Source: Calocera cornea HHB12733
Lineage: Eukaryota > Basidiomycota > Dacrymycetes > Dacrymycetales > Dacrymycetaceae
NCBI GenBank assembly: GCA_001632435.1
Contig: KV423940.1
Span: 109,349 to 173,348 of the forward strand
DNA: 64,000 nt
Reading direction: 5' to 3'
A program made the position numbers and the translations under genes. Below, piece after piece: positions 1 to 11,673 of the stretch. A model generated the notes under the pieces. That model saw only the letters and a list, made by a program, of their open reading frames with translations, searched no databases and had not been told where the DNA came from. Position 1 is the first letter of the stretch; each line of letters begins with the position of its first letter.

Positions 1-241
1 TTGCGGTCGAAGCTGACCTCAGTTCGCAGGCCTCAACCTCCTCCTCGACGGTCGATCGAGTGGTGGAACTAGGGGCAGGAAGATGGGGGAACAGCAGCTG
101 GCAATGAGGTGCCGATTGATATGCATCACGCTTGTAAATATATAATCTCTGTATGCTTTCTATCTGCGACATTCGGTTCCCGTTCAGCAGTTTAGTCCGT
201 GTCCGAATCAGGATCGTCATCGCCAAGTCCAAAGCTCCAGC
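1..241. other. Window edge, no gene recognised
   Basis: This stretch lies downstream of the RTC4-like gene's stop. No coding signal or repeat stands out. It may be that gene's 3' untranslated region or the edge of a gene outside the window. Confidence 0.4.
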
Positions 242-1931
242 TCACGTCTGATCTGTTGCCAATGAGTGACCGGCGAAGAACCTCGTTTGCAGAGGAAACA
301 AATCGCACCTGTTGTGTTTCTTTGGAACTTGGGCTTCATCACCTGCTCTTCTCTTGCAAGGTTCGGAGGCTGCAATTTTCTCTCGAGTGGCAGAGGGAGA
401 CTTCAGGTAGGCAGGCGGGTGTGACGGTGCCCACTGTGCGTGCTCTGAGCGGGAGGGCCGAACCTTCATGTTCTTGTCCATGGCAGCACGATGCGGAGGA
501 TGGGTCGAACGAGCTGGTGCTAGAGCACCTGGGGGCCGTCTGCGCTCGAGCAAACTTTCTTCAGATCCTTCAAATGCCTCAGGACCGGCGCCAGCAAGAC
601 CCGATGTTATCTCAAGGTCCGCAGTTTTCACCCGGCGAGTTCCGCGGCCTTCGCAATCACCCTCGTCGGAACCAGTGGGAGGCAAGTCTGCCGTCGAACT
701 AGTGTCCAGCGGGTGCAGAAGAGTCTTTCCTGCCGTAGCGAACACATGGTCATCGTCTTCTGGAACAGCTGGGTGCTGTGCTTGGCCCCAGTTCCTGCTT
801 GCCGCGAGAATCTCCAACGCCCTCTCTCTATCCACGTTCATGTCTTCCTGAATTAGGCAGGTCGCAGCTTCGGGTACAAGAACCAGCATTAAAAAGCATG
901 TTTGTGATACCCTCGATGATGTCGCACGAGTATGGACATTGTACATGCTTGTTATTGCATGCAGGATCATCGTCGTTCCTCTCTCCCCATAACTGTCCAG
1001 AAGATGAGCGGATGTTCAAAGGACAGCTCGCGGTCGATACGTACTAGCCTGGTTGTCCCAACCAGCACGTCTGCTGTTGACCGGTAGGCGCAGAGGCTAC
1101 ACGATAGCCCATTTGATCATAGTATACAAGCAGCGTATTGTAGAAGACAGACGATTCTGGATGCCTCCAGATACCATCGAGGATGTTCTTGTACCGCTTC
1201 AAACGTTCCGGGATAGCCGCGAAATCGAGTACCGTAGGCCATCGCGGCTCCCCGGTCTCAAGCGCCTCAGACTGTCGACGATGGATGTAGCATACATCAG
1301 CATAAACCTCGAAAGGCGCCGTCCATCCATTGGGGTTCGAATAGCGTTTCGTTTGCCACGACTGCGGGCGTGCGGTATCCAAGGCGTTGGCAAGCACAGT
1401 CGATATAGGCTTCGGCAGCGGCTCATCACAGTACGGGCAAAGTTCCAGCTCATCGTAAATCGTAAGCTGATGGGGAGGAACTACGGACTTTGGTGGCCAC
1501 GAGTTGGTGGACGTTCTTGCGTTGCCAGGAGACTGAGGAGGAGATACAGAAGCAGTCGTTTCATCAACCGGTTCTTGAGAGCGCGTTTGTGTTTCAGCCT
1601 CGCTACTAGCTCTTGTTGCACTCAGCTCAGCGGGATGTGCGCTATCCTCAAAGAATGACGGAAGACAGCAGAAGGACTCTAGCGACCGTGCTTCATCCTC
1701 CCATGCTTGGTGGACGGCCGACACCACGTGTAGATTTGAGTAATAGAAGTCGCAGATATCGTCCATACTCGATAGTGGCCTGTACTCGAGGCCGCCGTAG
1801 TACAGAAATCGTGATGAAGAATGAGAAGAAAGGAGAGTCGAAGCACGATCACAGTTGCCCTGGTCGAAGGGGTAGTACAGAGTCCAGTGCGTCGGAGGAT
1901 GCGGATCCAAAAATCGTGCGCATATATGCAC
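242..1931 (-). CDS. RTC4-like domain protein (N-terminus uncertain)
   Basis: This gene resembles the restriction-of-telomere-capping protein 4 family, nuclear proteins of unclear biochemical role. The model joins an exon from 1931 down to 1045 with one from 992 to 242. The 993-1044 intron (GTACGT...ACAG) is strongly supported because splicing restores the sequence PGYYGERG, a family hallmark. Other family marks are the N-terminal CPYCDEPLP segment (a likely metal-binding or turn motif) and LVLVPEAATCLIQEDM near the end of the domain. The roughly 180 residues after the domain are Ser/Pro/Arg-rich and probably disordered. The Met at 1931 is the first in frame, but family members usually have a longer N-terminus, so one more upstream exon between 1940 and 2080 is possible. 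The family call is fairly secure; the start is not. Confidence 0.75.
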
Positions 1932-2087
1932 TTCGTATCATTGAACTTACACAAAGCCACGTAATCTGCATTGTACAGCAAGTCTGGACTCATACACAAC
2001 TGCTAAAAGCTTACGGAACGTCTCAAAGTGCTAATAATCATACCTATCACGACACCTAACTACCACCATGGTGGGAGGTTCTTCCTT

Positions 2088-5000
2088 TCACACGCTCAGT
2101 AGCGCTTTCAACCAATCCTCTTGAGGCTTGGTGAAGGGGGTGATGCTCAGCTTATCTTTGCTGCCGAGATATATGAATACTGGAACTTCTCAGAGTTAGA
2201 CCAGTGCATCCGCTATACCCAACAGAAGAATTCTCACTTCCGCTGTAAACGCCATTGTCGAACGTGCGAGGCCTGCCCTTCTTTCGGCTGAAGACACACT
2301 TGCCGTCGAAGGGACCGACGCAGAACTCGTCGATACCAGGAACTTGGCCCTTTCTACACATACATTGCGCACACTTGCTAGGACCGTGTGCAACCTGGAA
2401 GGAAGCCGTCAATTACGCAGCGGCAGTGATGAAGTGATGCTCACAAAAACGGGACTTTGGAAGTCGAGGCCATCGCCCTCGACTGATTTTATCAGAACGG
2501 CCCCTAGTTCTCGGATCTTTGGGACACTTGGTGGGACTTTCGTCGTGAAAGTCTTCGGATAATGCTTGCATCGTCCTGTCTCCTTCTTTCTCTCGTCATC
2601 GTCCCAGGCATTATCCCAAGGGGGGTTGGTGTGGTGCGATTCCTTTGCCTTCGACGGAGTGGCGTAAAATTCCTCGAAGTCGTGATTAGGGTAAGGGTAT
2701 CTTCTCGCGTCAAAGTGAAGCTTTGCCCAAGGGGACAGACTTCGTCTTCGGTTCTTCTGATCGGGCGTTAGCCCAAACTCTGCGACTGCATCAGGCTGGC
2801 CTTCTTCGACTGGCGCAGGTGTCGATCTGATACTAGACTCTTGAGGCAGCGCCTTCCCTGCTGAAGCCTTCAGTTTCTCACGAGAAGCTGAGGGTGCACG
2901 TTCCGTTTGCGATGACTTGGGCGCGGACGAGCGCTTGGGCTTTGTCGCCTGGGCTGTTTCAACAACGTTTGTTTCACACGCCTGTTGCGCTTGAAGCGGA
3001 GCCACTGATGGTGGACTATGTGGGGGACATTGCTGGGAAAGTGAGCTGAGGGTCGCGGAATCGACTCGAATTGTCGATCTCTTCTTGGATGGTTCGTCCC
3101 CACAGTCGTGGTCCCTGACCCGCTTTGTCCCTCTCGACGAGCTCACTGGATTACTTGCGATCGTTGTAGGGCTCGAACTTGTTATCGTTGCCGCATCCTC
3201 GAGCGCTTTTGGCTCAATCGAGGTCCGCGAGGAAGATGACATCGAAGAGTCTGCTCGAGTGGAGGTAGTCTTGGGCACCGTTCTTTGGGCAACGTGTTTG
3301 CCAGTCGAGGCTTGAGGATGGTCGGACTCAGGAGACGCGTCGAGGGTATGACTTTGGATGTCGTCAGAGGACGGGACGAGGGTAGAATCGTTCCCAGATT
3401 CAGCGGATACGCTCGTCTCTGCTCTCTCGGCTTCCTGGTCAGGTCCAGAAGTCATCTCGGGTATTGACTTCGCTGCTTCAAGTCGAAGCATCAGCGGGAC
3501 TAGAGTAAGATCGACAGGAATAGGTATATCGTGATGTAGCTTGGCGAGGTACACGGCCTTGATGATGACAACCATCGGGGCCCACAAAGACTTCGGCAGC
3601 AGCATTGGCTCAGCGATGGTGAAGGTGAAAAAGAGCTTTCCCTGCGAATATGGTCCTTAGCCATGATTCTCTGCTTGGACTGTTATCGTACCAGTTTGCT
3701 TGCTTTGTCCTCCATCCATTCTATGAATTGCAACTTTTCCGAATAGTCCGGCGGGGGTGGTCCGCTTAACAGCCGCGCCTTCCAGAGGTCGCAATTGATT
3801 GAAGAATATGGCCTTGGGTGATGTGGTCGAGGATGTTGATATGCGAATGTCTTGAAGGTTGGCCGAATGCCGGCGGGAATTGCGTAATGCGGTAGTGGCG
3901 GTAGCAAGCCATGCTTGTCACACGCTTGCCAGCAGAATTCCAGGAAGGTATATAGAGCCTTGATATGTGTCGTCCGAGCGGGGACTGAAGCTATCAGCCC
4001 CGGCAGAAGACATTGCATCTGGCTTGACATCAGCCAGTCGCTTGAACACCCGGGCAGTCTGGCTGACTTACCCATTTGTCCTGTCCAACTGCAAGAACCC
4101 ATCGGACCACTCCCTTGTTCTCCTCCTCCGGAGTAGGGAGATGTTGCATAAAGACTGAGAGCTCTCGATCGTATATGCTATCTTGCACTTTGCGAACGAA
4201 CTCAGCACGATCAAGCACATCGGGGAAAAAATCATGTTGTAACGCTCGTGCTGCATTTGGCTGCTCGGCAAGCCATGCGACCGGCAAACGACCTTCAAAT
4301 GCGTCCGAGAGCGATGGCGCAAACATCGGATCGAGAGGACTCGTGACCTGCGCATCGAATTTGGAATCCAGGCTCTCGTACTCCAGGAAGGCGCGCATAT
4401 CGATCAGCAACTCGTATTCCAATTGACTGGAAAGAGGAATGCTGAGCTTCTCGTAAGCCCGGCAAATGATCGACTGGACAGTTGTTAGACGTACAAACTG
4501 CGAAGACTACCACGAGACATACCCAAATGCATAACAATCCTTGCATGGCCTCACGTTTGCTTGGGGTGGGTGTGGTGCCGTAATGGTATGGAACAGTCCG
4601 CAAGGCAGAGAGAAAGAACAACGTTAAACTGTAAGTGAAACGGTCCTTCATCGAAAGTTCTATCACCCATTCCCGATGCGAAACGTCGGTATAGCGAATG
4701 TTGCCATTAATGTCCAGTCCTGCCGAAAGGGACATCGCGGGTATTCTTGCTTGGTGTGGTATATCACCGTAGAGTTCCAGCAGTGATATGGGCAGTCGAC
4801 CCAGGTCCAAGCCGAAAGAGACATCACCTTCTCCCCATATCTGCGAAACCGGAAACAGGTCTTTCTTCACAGCCAAAGCCCAGTCTAAATGCGACGTGAT
4901 TGCGCTTGACAGAAAGGCCGGAACAGACCAGTCGAGCCGATCGAGGAGCTTGAGCATTTCCTCGAGGAAGACGCCGCGTGTTTGCAGATATGATGAGACG

Positions 5001-5716
5001 ATTGTGATATTGTAACAATCTTGAGAGGCTGGTGTAGCAATATTGCATAGAAGTTCATCGAGTACCCATTTCAAAACCGGAAGAACATTCGGTCGAAGGT
5101 CGTCAGGCTGGGCAGAGATGGATTGGGACGACTCGTGGTTGCTGTCTTGCGACGTCTTAGCCTTAAGACCAGCATTGTCTTGATACCGTCCTTGAGCCGT
5201 AGGCATGTTTGTTGGCGGGACATCCTTTTCAGAACTAACCTCAGAAGTTCGTTCGATCTCGCTGGTTTCCTTTGAGAGCTCCAAAACCAAAGGATCGGCA
5301 CTCGCTGCCGACGCGAGACGCAGAAGTATGCTTACCAACTTTCGTTCAGAGACCGTTCTCTGGTGTCGTACTTCGAGACATGCGGAAGTCGCCGCAGCTT
5401 CGGGATCGGCTCCCTGACGCTTCCAAGAGGCTAAAGGACTGGTTGTCGACTCGACCGGCACGGTTTTAGCACGATTAATCTGGCCGTGCGCTTCAAGCTG
5501 CGCAGACGCTTCAGGCTGGCCGCGAGATGCTGTCACAGATCCTGTGGACGTCCCTTGGATGCCAGGACGTCGATGCGACGTATCGATGGAAGCTCCGTAT
5601 GTCTTCTTCTGTACGGTCGAAGGGGCAGGTAGAAGGAACGTCGAGTGCAGAGGCTTCATTCTCGGATGTGACTTCAGACCGATCCTCAAAGTCAAGGGCG
5701 TGTGCCTTTTGTTCAT
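2088..5716 (-). CDS. Orphan protein of 1114 aa with a C-terminal Cys cluster
   Basis: I do not recognise this gene. Six exons (5716-4523, 4473-4072, 4018-3692, 3641-2445, 2394-2238, 2155-2088) join with every phase consistent, so ORFs that look like two or three genes form one protein. Residues 1-190 are low complexity. About 190-700 form a folded, Leu- and Trp-rich region with no familiar motif. About 700-1020 are a Ser/Thr/Pro-rich, likely nuclear linker with Lys/Arg clusters. The last 75 residues hold CAQCMCRKGQ, then two more Cys (FCVG, GKCVF) and the basic stretch SRKKGRPR, which could be a small zinc-binding or DNA-binding module. The last intron (2156-2237, acceptor after CAAAG) is the weakest junction. 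If it is not spliced, the protein ends at 2152 with a different 29-residue tail. Confidence 0.65.
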
Positions 5717-6411
5717 ACGCGAAATGTCATATGTCTACAAGGACAAAGCCAACAGTTGCCGTAGCGGTCGAAGCCTTGATGCAGTGGTCAAGTTGTGAAT
5801 GTATGCGCCGGTCGAACCTGACCGGGGCGGCGGTCGAACTGCTCCAAATACATCCGAGACCTAGTCGAACTTGACAATTTGCGTCCGAGACCCGACCACT
5901 TCATAAGGTCTTCTCGAGTTTTGAGACTAGCTCGGGAGGGGCAAAAGCGGCTGAGACTGGGACTCGATTAAACATATGCAACTACGAGAGTATATCAGAA
6001 CTGCAGACGGCTATATCGAAAGGCTAGGTCCTATGTAGAGCAGGGCGAAACTGTATAATTAGGCGCCGTGGCGCAGAGCGCTATGAAGCGACGAGGAAGG
6101 CTATGGGCGCTTTAGGGTCTACACAGCCTCTGTCGCCCTCCAGAGCGCAGACTCACTTTACCGATGTCATCGCGCGCGTCAGCGGGATTACGTGATGCGC
6201 CTCAGGAAGCCAAGGCAGGGGCTGTGCGGGCGGAGGCGCGGGCGCAATTGCCTTCAGTGCGACACCCGCACACTCGCACTCGCACTCGCAGCCCTACATT
6301 ACATTATTGCCATCCTCCTCGATTGCCTCGATCTCGACAACTTTCACATCTCCGGCCGGATAGAGCGTAACACCCCACCACCTGCCCGCCAAAAGGGGAC
6401 AAGAAACTAAG
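5717..6411. promoter_or_regulatory. Divergent intergenic region with repeated GTCGAA words
   Basis: These 695 bp separate the orphan gene from the DUF2015 gene, which point away from each other. GTCGAA occurs four times in about 100 bp (5767, 5811, 5833, 5864), and TCCGAGAC occurs twice close by. They may be regulatory words or a decayed repeat. No gene is seen. Confidence 0.4.
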
Positions 6412-6929
6412 ATGCTGTACACCGCGTCCGTGATCGCCCTCGTCCTCCTCGTCCTCCTCCGTAAGCCCCTCCCATCCCACTGCACACCCCTCTGACCCAC
6501 CCCTCCCAACCAGTATCATACTACTACCGCGCGCGGCTCTCGACCCTCCTCTCCCCGCTCGTCCCGCAGCGCCTGCAGGACTTCCTCGCGGCCCACTTCC
6601 CCCACCTGGCCGCCTACCGCCCCCTCCAGACCTGGGACACCCAGCGCGGCGCGGGCCTCTCCAGCTCCCTCTTCGACATCGACGAGAACCTCGAGGCGGG
6701 TGACTCGCGCGCGGGGCTCGACCCCCAGGGCGCGGAGGAGGTCAGGAGGATCATGGCACGCGAGGGGGTGAGCTTCGACCAGGCGAGGCTGATCAGGCAT
6801 AAGCTGCTGCTCAGCAGGCATGGCATTGACCCGACTGGTACGTTCCGCCGAGGACCGCTCTTGAGCGCAATGAGAACTAATGATGGGACAGGCATGCCCA
6901 CGGATCCGAAGGCAATCACGCGTCTCTAG
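6412..6929 (+). CDS. DUF2015 small membrane-anchored protein
   Basis: Three exons (6412-6460, 6514-6837, 6892-6929) give a 136-residue protein in perfect phase. The first exon encodes only 16 codons plus one base. The N-terminus is a hydrophobic segment (LYTASVIALVLLVLLL), probably a signal anchor, followed by Tyr- and Arg-rich residues. The C-terminal half carries the family signature: SLFDIDENLEAGDSRAGLD, then an EVRRIMAREGVSFDQARL-type helix, then GIDPTGMPTDPKAITRL at the end. The function of DUF2015 proteins is unknown. The length and ending match fungal family members, so the model looks complete. The transcript is convergent with the next gene. Confidence 0.9.
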
Positions 6930-7249
6930 TTCCTCGTATTTTCTCTGTTTCCTTATTTGACGAGTGTTGTACCATGGTTATACCGGTCTGCGGATCTATC
7001 GGATGTCGTCTTCTACCTTCTATCCCGCATCAGCCCATACCCACCACCCGTCCTCCCCACACATCTGTACACAGAGGTCATGACATCTACATTGCCCACT
7101 TGACAAGGTTCGTAAATAGCGCCCCTCTCGCGCGGGCGAGCCGTACAGAAGCAGGAGAAATCGCAATCGTATGGCACAGTTCAAGGGTTCGTCATGGACA
7201 GGGACGGTATACCGGACACCGAAAAGGGCGACTACATACTGTACTGGGG
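6930..7249. other. Convergent 3' intergenic spacer
   Basis: About 320 bp lie between two stop codons facing each other. I see only presumed 3' untranslated sequence. Confidence 0.4.
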
Positions 7250-10053
7250 TCATTGGACCTCCTCCCCCTCCTCTACGAAGATGTCGAGGTAGTGGTCGAG
7301 GATCGTCTCCACGGCCTGGTCGCGTGTCAGTCAGCGTTCGACCGCGTACATACAACAGAAGGTGCTCACCCGGCTCTGCCACTGGTTGTCCGTGAACGCC
7401 GCGCCCTTCTCCACGCCCGGCATGCCCCCGATCGGCGGGCTGAGCAGCGTCGGCCCAAAGACGATGCTCAAATTCGAGATGCGCATCTGGTTGACGTCCG
7501 CGTGCTGCTGGATCCTGTGCAGGTGGCCCATGAGGAACTTGAGCGTCGCGTAATTCGCATCGGGCAGATCGTTCACCCGCTCGTGCAGCCGGATGTGCCG
7601 CAGCCGGTCGTTCTCGATCTTCGCTGCTTCGATGAAGCCCGGGTAGAGCGCGTTTGTGAACAGCGGCTCGGGGAGCTCGCGCAGCCACAGTTTGAGCGTG
7701 CCCGAGACGATGTTGATGTCCGTCACGGCCTCCTCGTCCAGTAAAGGCGTCTCCACATCTGTTCGGTCATCAGCATGCTTTCAGCTGGCTCTGCACAATA
7801 GCCTCACCTCGGTCGAAGGCAGCTTTGAGCCGGTTCACTCTTGATGTCATCCCCGAGAGACGATATATGCCGACAGACTGGATGCCGTTGGCCTCGATGG
7901 CATATGCACATCGCTCCATTATCCGGGGCACCTCCACATTGTCCCTTGCCATCTGCTCCGCGAGGTCCACGCCGAACGTCGGTAGCATGAGCTTGTCCGG
8001 CGACATGGGTATCTTCTCGTTCGATGCGCGGTTGACGTGCTGCGGCGCGAATGATAGCTGCCAGGTGTCAGCGAAGATGGGCGTAGCAGACTGAAACGAA
8101 CGCACATATTGCTCCTCCGGCGGCCCTTCCCGTCTGGGTCCCTTCGGGACGCTGTTCGCAATGGCGTAGTTCTGCATGTACACCTTAAAGTCGCCCCTGC
8201 TATCAATGTTCTCCATGATGTCCTTGATACCGGCGCCTTCAATGGCTGTGCAATGGCCTTTAGTCCGGACGCCATTCACACGGATCAATCAATACTTACT
8301 CGAATCAGGATTGGGCACTGGTGCTAATGCAGAGCCATCGCCAAGCAGGGTGCTTTCGTACAGGTGGGCATAGCGGGATAAGTGATATTGTGTGCCAAGA
8401 TCAATCTCATCAGAGCATTCCTTAAGTGACTGATCGGGGATGCATGGTTAGCTGATGGTGGCAGCATATTCAGATAGGGACTGACTCGAAGTATCCGTGG
8501 TAATTGGAAGTTGAAATATTCTTGTCGTGTATGCTGCGCCTCCAAAAGCGCTTTCCGGTACGCATCCGAGGATGTAGTCAACCGATTCCGGATATCCTCC
8601 TCCTGACGGAGTAACTAATGGAGGCCGTCAGTACATGCGCGGAAAGAAAAGCTAGTCGACGCACTGAAGCGGGATTCTTCCCCTTCAGCAGCATCCCGCC
8701 CTTGTTGATAGCCTTCCCCAATACCCGTTTGCCTGATTGCCCTCCCTTCTCGTTCGTCCGAGGTGTTAATCCCGCCTCCTTCATCGTCTCTCCTTCCTTC
8801 ATCACGAGTAGCCGTTCCAGTTCCTCAGCACAAGAATCGAAGCGTGCCTTAGCCTAATTCGATGGATCAGTCATGTCTCGCTGTACAGGGATGACAACGC
8901 ACCTTCTCAGTTGCCATCTCCGCATCCTGCAACGTCCTCTCATATCGGTTGCCCAACTCCTTGCTCTGCTTGCGGTTCCTCTCAACTTCCTTCGCCAAAT
9001 TCAGGAGCTCGTCGCTCATCTCGTTCAACCGCAACGCAAATCGTATCCGGTTCTCAGCGACAGTCTCGTGTATACGCAAGGCGGAATGCCACGAGTTGAC
9101 AAAGGAGCTGCAAGAGGATTGAGCATACATAGAAAGCACAGTATCTATGCACGTACCCAGCCTTCCCTTCACTCAATGAATACTGCTCGCCTGTCAAGCG
9201 CGAGAGCTTCTGGAGATCGCGCCCGTACCCATCTTCCAACACGGCGCGCTTCTTGAAGAAGGTGGCAACTTCCTGCAGTCCGCTGTCAATGACATTACCA
9301 GAGGCCACAATAGCACAACATACTCTGCATGATACGATCCCCTGTTTTATGCGATCCAGGAGCAGTGGTACACCACACTGTATAAGTGAATCAGTTGTGA
9401 TACCTTTGGGAGAACATGGGAGTACGCACATCCAATTCACAAAGCGCCCTGAGCACGCCCTCGTCAAAACCAGTTGGTACAATCTCTGGCTCTTCGTCTT
9501 GCTGCGGCCAACTAGGAGTAGCGGCGCTGCTTCCATTGAGCGTCCCCTGGCTCGGGTATCGCTCGTGCCCTTGTCGTGAGCTCCTCGATGGCTGGACGAA
9601 GGTGACCGAGTCTATGCTCGGTTGCGACTGGTGGAAAGACGCCGTATTCGTCGGCGATGGCGCTGGCGAGGATCTCGATTGTGTAGATATACGCTCGAGC
9701 GCTGGCAGAGGAGGAAGTTCCGGCGATTGGGATGCTTCATGTTGCTGTTTCTGGGCGGAATTGGAATGCGTCGGTGTCAACGCCGCTGGCGGTGGGACCG
9801 CAGTCTCCGCCTGCGAGTTCTCGTTGGCGTAGTCGGATGCCTTGGTGCTAACCGACCCGGCGTCGTTACTCCTCGCAGAGTGGTTCGACGCCCCGCTGGA
9901 GCTGTCTCGGGGAAGCATAGGTGGCCGGGAGGAGGTCGAGGGACCGGGTATGAGGCTTGAGGAGCGGGCTGGCATCTCCCGTTCGCGCTCGAGCGCAACG
10001 GCAGAGACGGCCGGGGACGCCCCTGCCGACTCGTACTCGCTGTAGGTGCTCAT
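7250..10053 (-). CDS. RGD1: F-BAR and RhoGAP domain protein, RGD1-like
   Basis: This is a Rho GTPase-activating protein of roughly 780 residues that should bind curved membrane and switch off Rho-type GTPases at sites of polar growth. The first 210 residues are Ser/Pro-rich and disordered. An FCH/F-BAR module follows: FDEGVLRALCELD, EVATFFKKRAVLEDGYGRDL, then a long coiled coil through NEMSDELLNLAKEVERN. The C-terminal RhoGAP domain has the arginine finger in VGIYRLSGMTSRV and the family core ELPEPLFTNALYP and NLSIVFGPTLLSP. The gene has about eight short introns. The last one (GTGAGC...ACCAG) leads into a short exon ending EEVQ-stop at 7250. The start chosen is MSTYSEYES; a Met 28 codons upstream is in frame but less likely. 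Yeast Rgd1 acts on Rho3 and Rho4; the substrate here is inferred. Confidence 0.92.
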
Positions 10054-10570
10054 GGACTGGGAAGAGACAGGAGGAGGGAGGAATAGGCCGGCGAGCGAGA
10101 CGAGTTGGGTTGCACGCCTACCGGTTGCGGGTCGCAATGTGGGCCGCCACCCCTGACAATCAGGGCTGCTTGTGGCAATGTACCGCGCCGTCGGCCCATG
10201 CTCTGCTACCGTTCAACACCACACTTCAGACAGCTATTTTATTTTCAGACACCAGCCAAGACACATCTTGGGTCAATCAATGAAATCACAAATTGATTGT
10301 TGATCTTCTTCATGTATTATTTTTGTAACCAGTACAAGTTAACCGTGTCCGACAATGTACCTATGCATGGTCGCGCGCTGCGGAATTATACAAGAAGTTA
10401 CCAGACAGATGCAAGTGATACGAGAACAGACATGCGTGTTGCGTTCCGATGTGTGTGAATGCGAAGAAGGTGAAACAGAACGTCTATGAATCCCCTGGAA
10501 GTCCCGAAATGGTGAATGGTCGAAAAGCGAAGGTCGAAAGGATCCACACGAAGGAATGGGGTCGAGGAGC
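10054..10570. other. Intergenic region
   Basis: 517 bp lie between the RhoGAP start and the GH16 stop, both on the minus strand. It should hold the RhoGAP promoter and the GH16 3' untranslated region. No coding or repeat signal is seen. Confidence 0.4.
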
Positions 10571-11673
10571 CTAGCTCGACTCGGTATATACAGCGACGTA
10601 GTTCACGACCCAAGATGCGGCTGGAGTAAGAGGTGAGTCAGATGCACAGTAGCCTGCAGCAGTAGGTGCTCACTCTGGAAGTTGTTTGGATCCATAACCT
10701 GCGTCTCGCAAGTTCCCGGGCACCCAGAGCTGCCATACACGTTGCCCGCCCAGTCGCCGCAGAGGGTCGTGTCGAACACGATCGTCTGCTGCTGGAGGTA
10801 GCTGTACGGGCTGCACGTCCCCGAGCTCCACTGCGCCTTCGGCTCGCCCCACCCGCCAGGGGAAGGGTTGCCGCTGTTGATGTCGCCGGGTACGGCAGAG
10901 CGGGCAAAGTGCCAGATGCTCACACCCGACCCGTCCCACAGCATCGCGAAGACGCCTCCGCCCGCCTGCTGGAGGCCAGCGCCAGAGGAGGACGGGTCGG
11001 CGTCGAGGATGCCGCAGCCGGAGTTGGAGTTGACGTCGGCATCGCAGTTCGTGCTGAGTACCTGGCCAAGGATGGGGCTGTTGTTCGACTGTGTGCAGCC
11101 CGAGCCGGTGTGCAGCGTCATTTGGTTGTTCGACCCGCCGTTGACGGCCTCGACGATGTCTATCTCCCCGTCCTCCGGCCAGTTGGGCCCGACGGTCCAG
11201 AATGCAGGCCAGAGCGCGCAGCCATACGGCATGGTATCGACGTCGAGAATGAAGAGGCCGCCGCCGTACGACTTCTTGCTGGAGATACGGACGGAGTTAC
11301 GCGGCTGGCCTTGGGCAAGCCATGTCGTATCGTCTACCTTCATCGTCGCCTTGGAGGCGGTGGTGTTGATAAGCCCAGAGTTCCAGGCGTCCGAAGCATC
11401 GAGGTAGTTGACTAGGCCGTTGGTGGGGTCCGACGAGGAGAAGAAATCCCAGGAGCTGTACGAGGTTCAGCAATTACCAGGTGAACAGAAGGTGAAGACT
11501 CACTCGAAGAAGTTCCACCCTTGATACTTGTCAGCCAGGGTGAACGTGGTTGACCTCTGTGAACAGTCCCGCTTGGTCGTTGACCTGACCTTGCGGAAAC
11601 CTGGTCGCTCGGAGGTGGCTTGTGAGCGGAGGGCAAATAGTGCGAGAAGGAGAAGCAGCGTTCTTGAGAACAT
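10571..11673 (-). CDS. Secreted GH16 beta-glucanase
   Basis: A glycoside hydrolase of family 16, about 330 residues, expected to cleave beta-1,3/1,3-1,4-glucan outside the cell, in the fungus's own wall or in plant material. The N-terminus is a signal peptide (MFSRTLLLLLLALFALRSQA). The catalytic motif GEIDIVEAVN supplies the nucleophile and acid/base glutamates of the ExDxxE pattern. Substrate-cleft residues include ALWPAFWTVGPNWPEDG and MTLHTGSGC. Many Cys suggest disulfides. Splicing at the 5' side restores WNFFDSWDFFSSSDP, the family's opening strand. The last intron leads to TASWVVNYVAVYTESS and the stop. It matches the lichenase/laminarinase-like group common in Agaricomycetes; exact substrate choice cannot be read from sequence alone. 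Confidence 0.92.

Noticed and set aside
2409..3605. Independent 398-aa gene
   Set aside because: Splicing of 3642-3691 and 2395-2444 joins it in phase to both neighbours, and its upstream sequence reads as protein across the presumed start.
5767..5869. A second dispersed repeat family based on GTCGAA
   Set aside because: Only a 6-base word recurs, with no longer consensus, and it also appears by chance elsewhere in the window.
10666..11415. 249-aa plus-strand ORF
   Set aside because: It is the antisense shadow of the GH16 exons; its Arg/Ala/Val-rich composition is typical of reversed GC-rich coding sequence.
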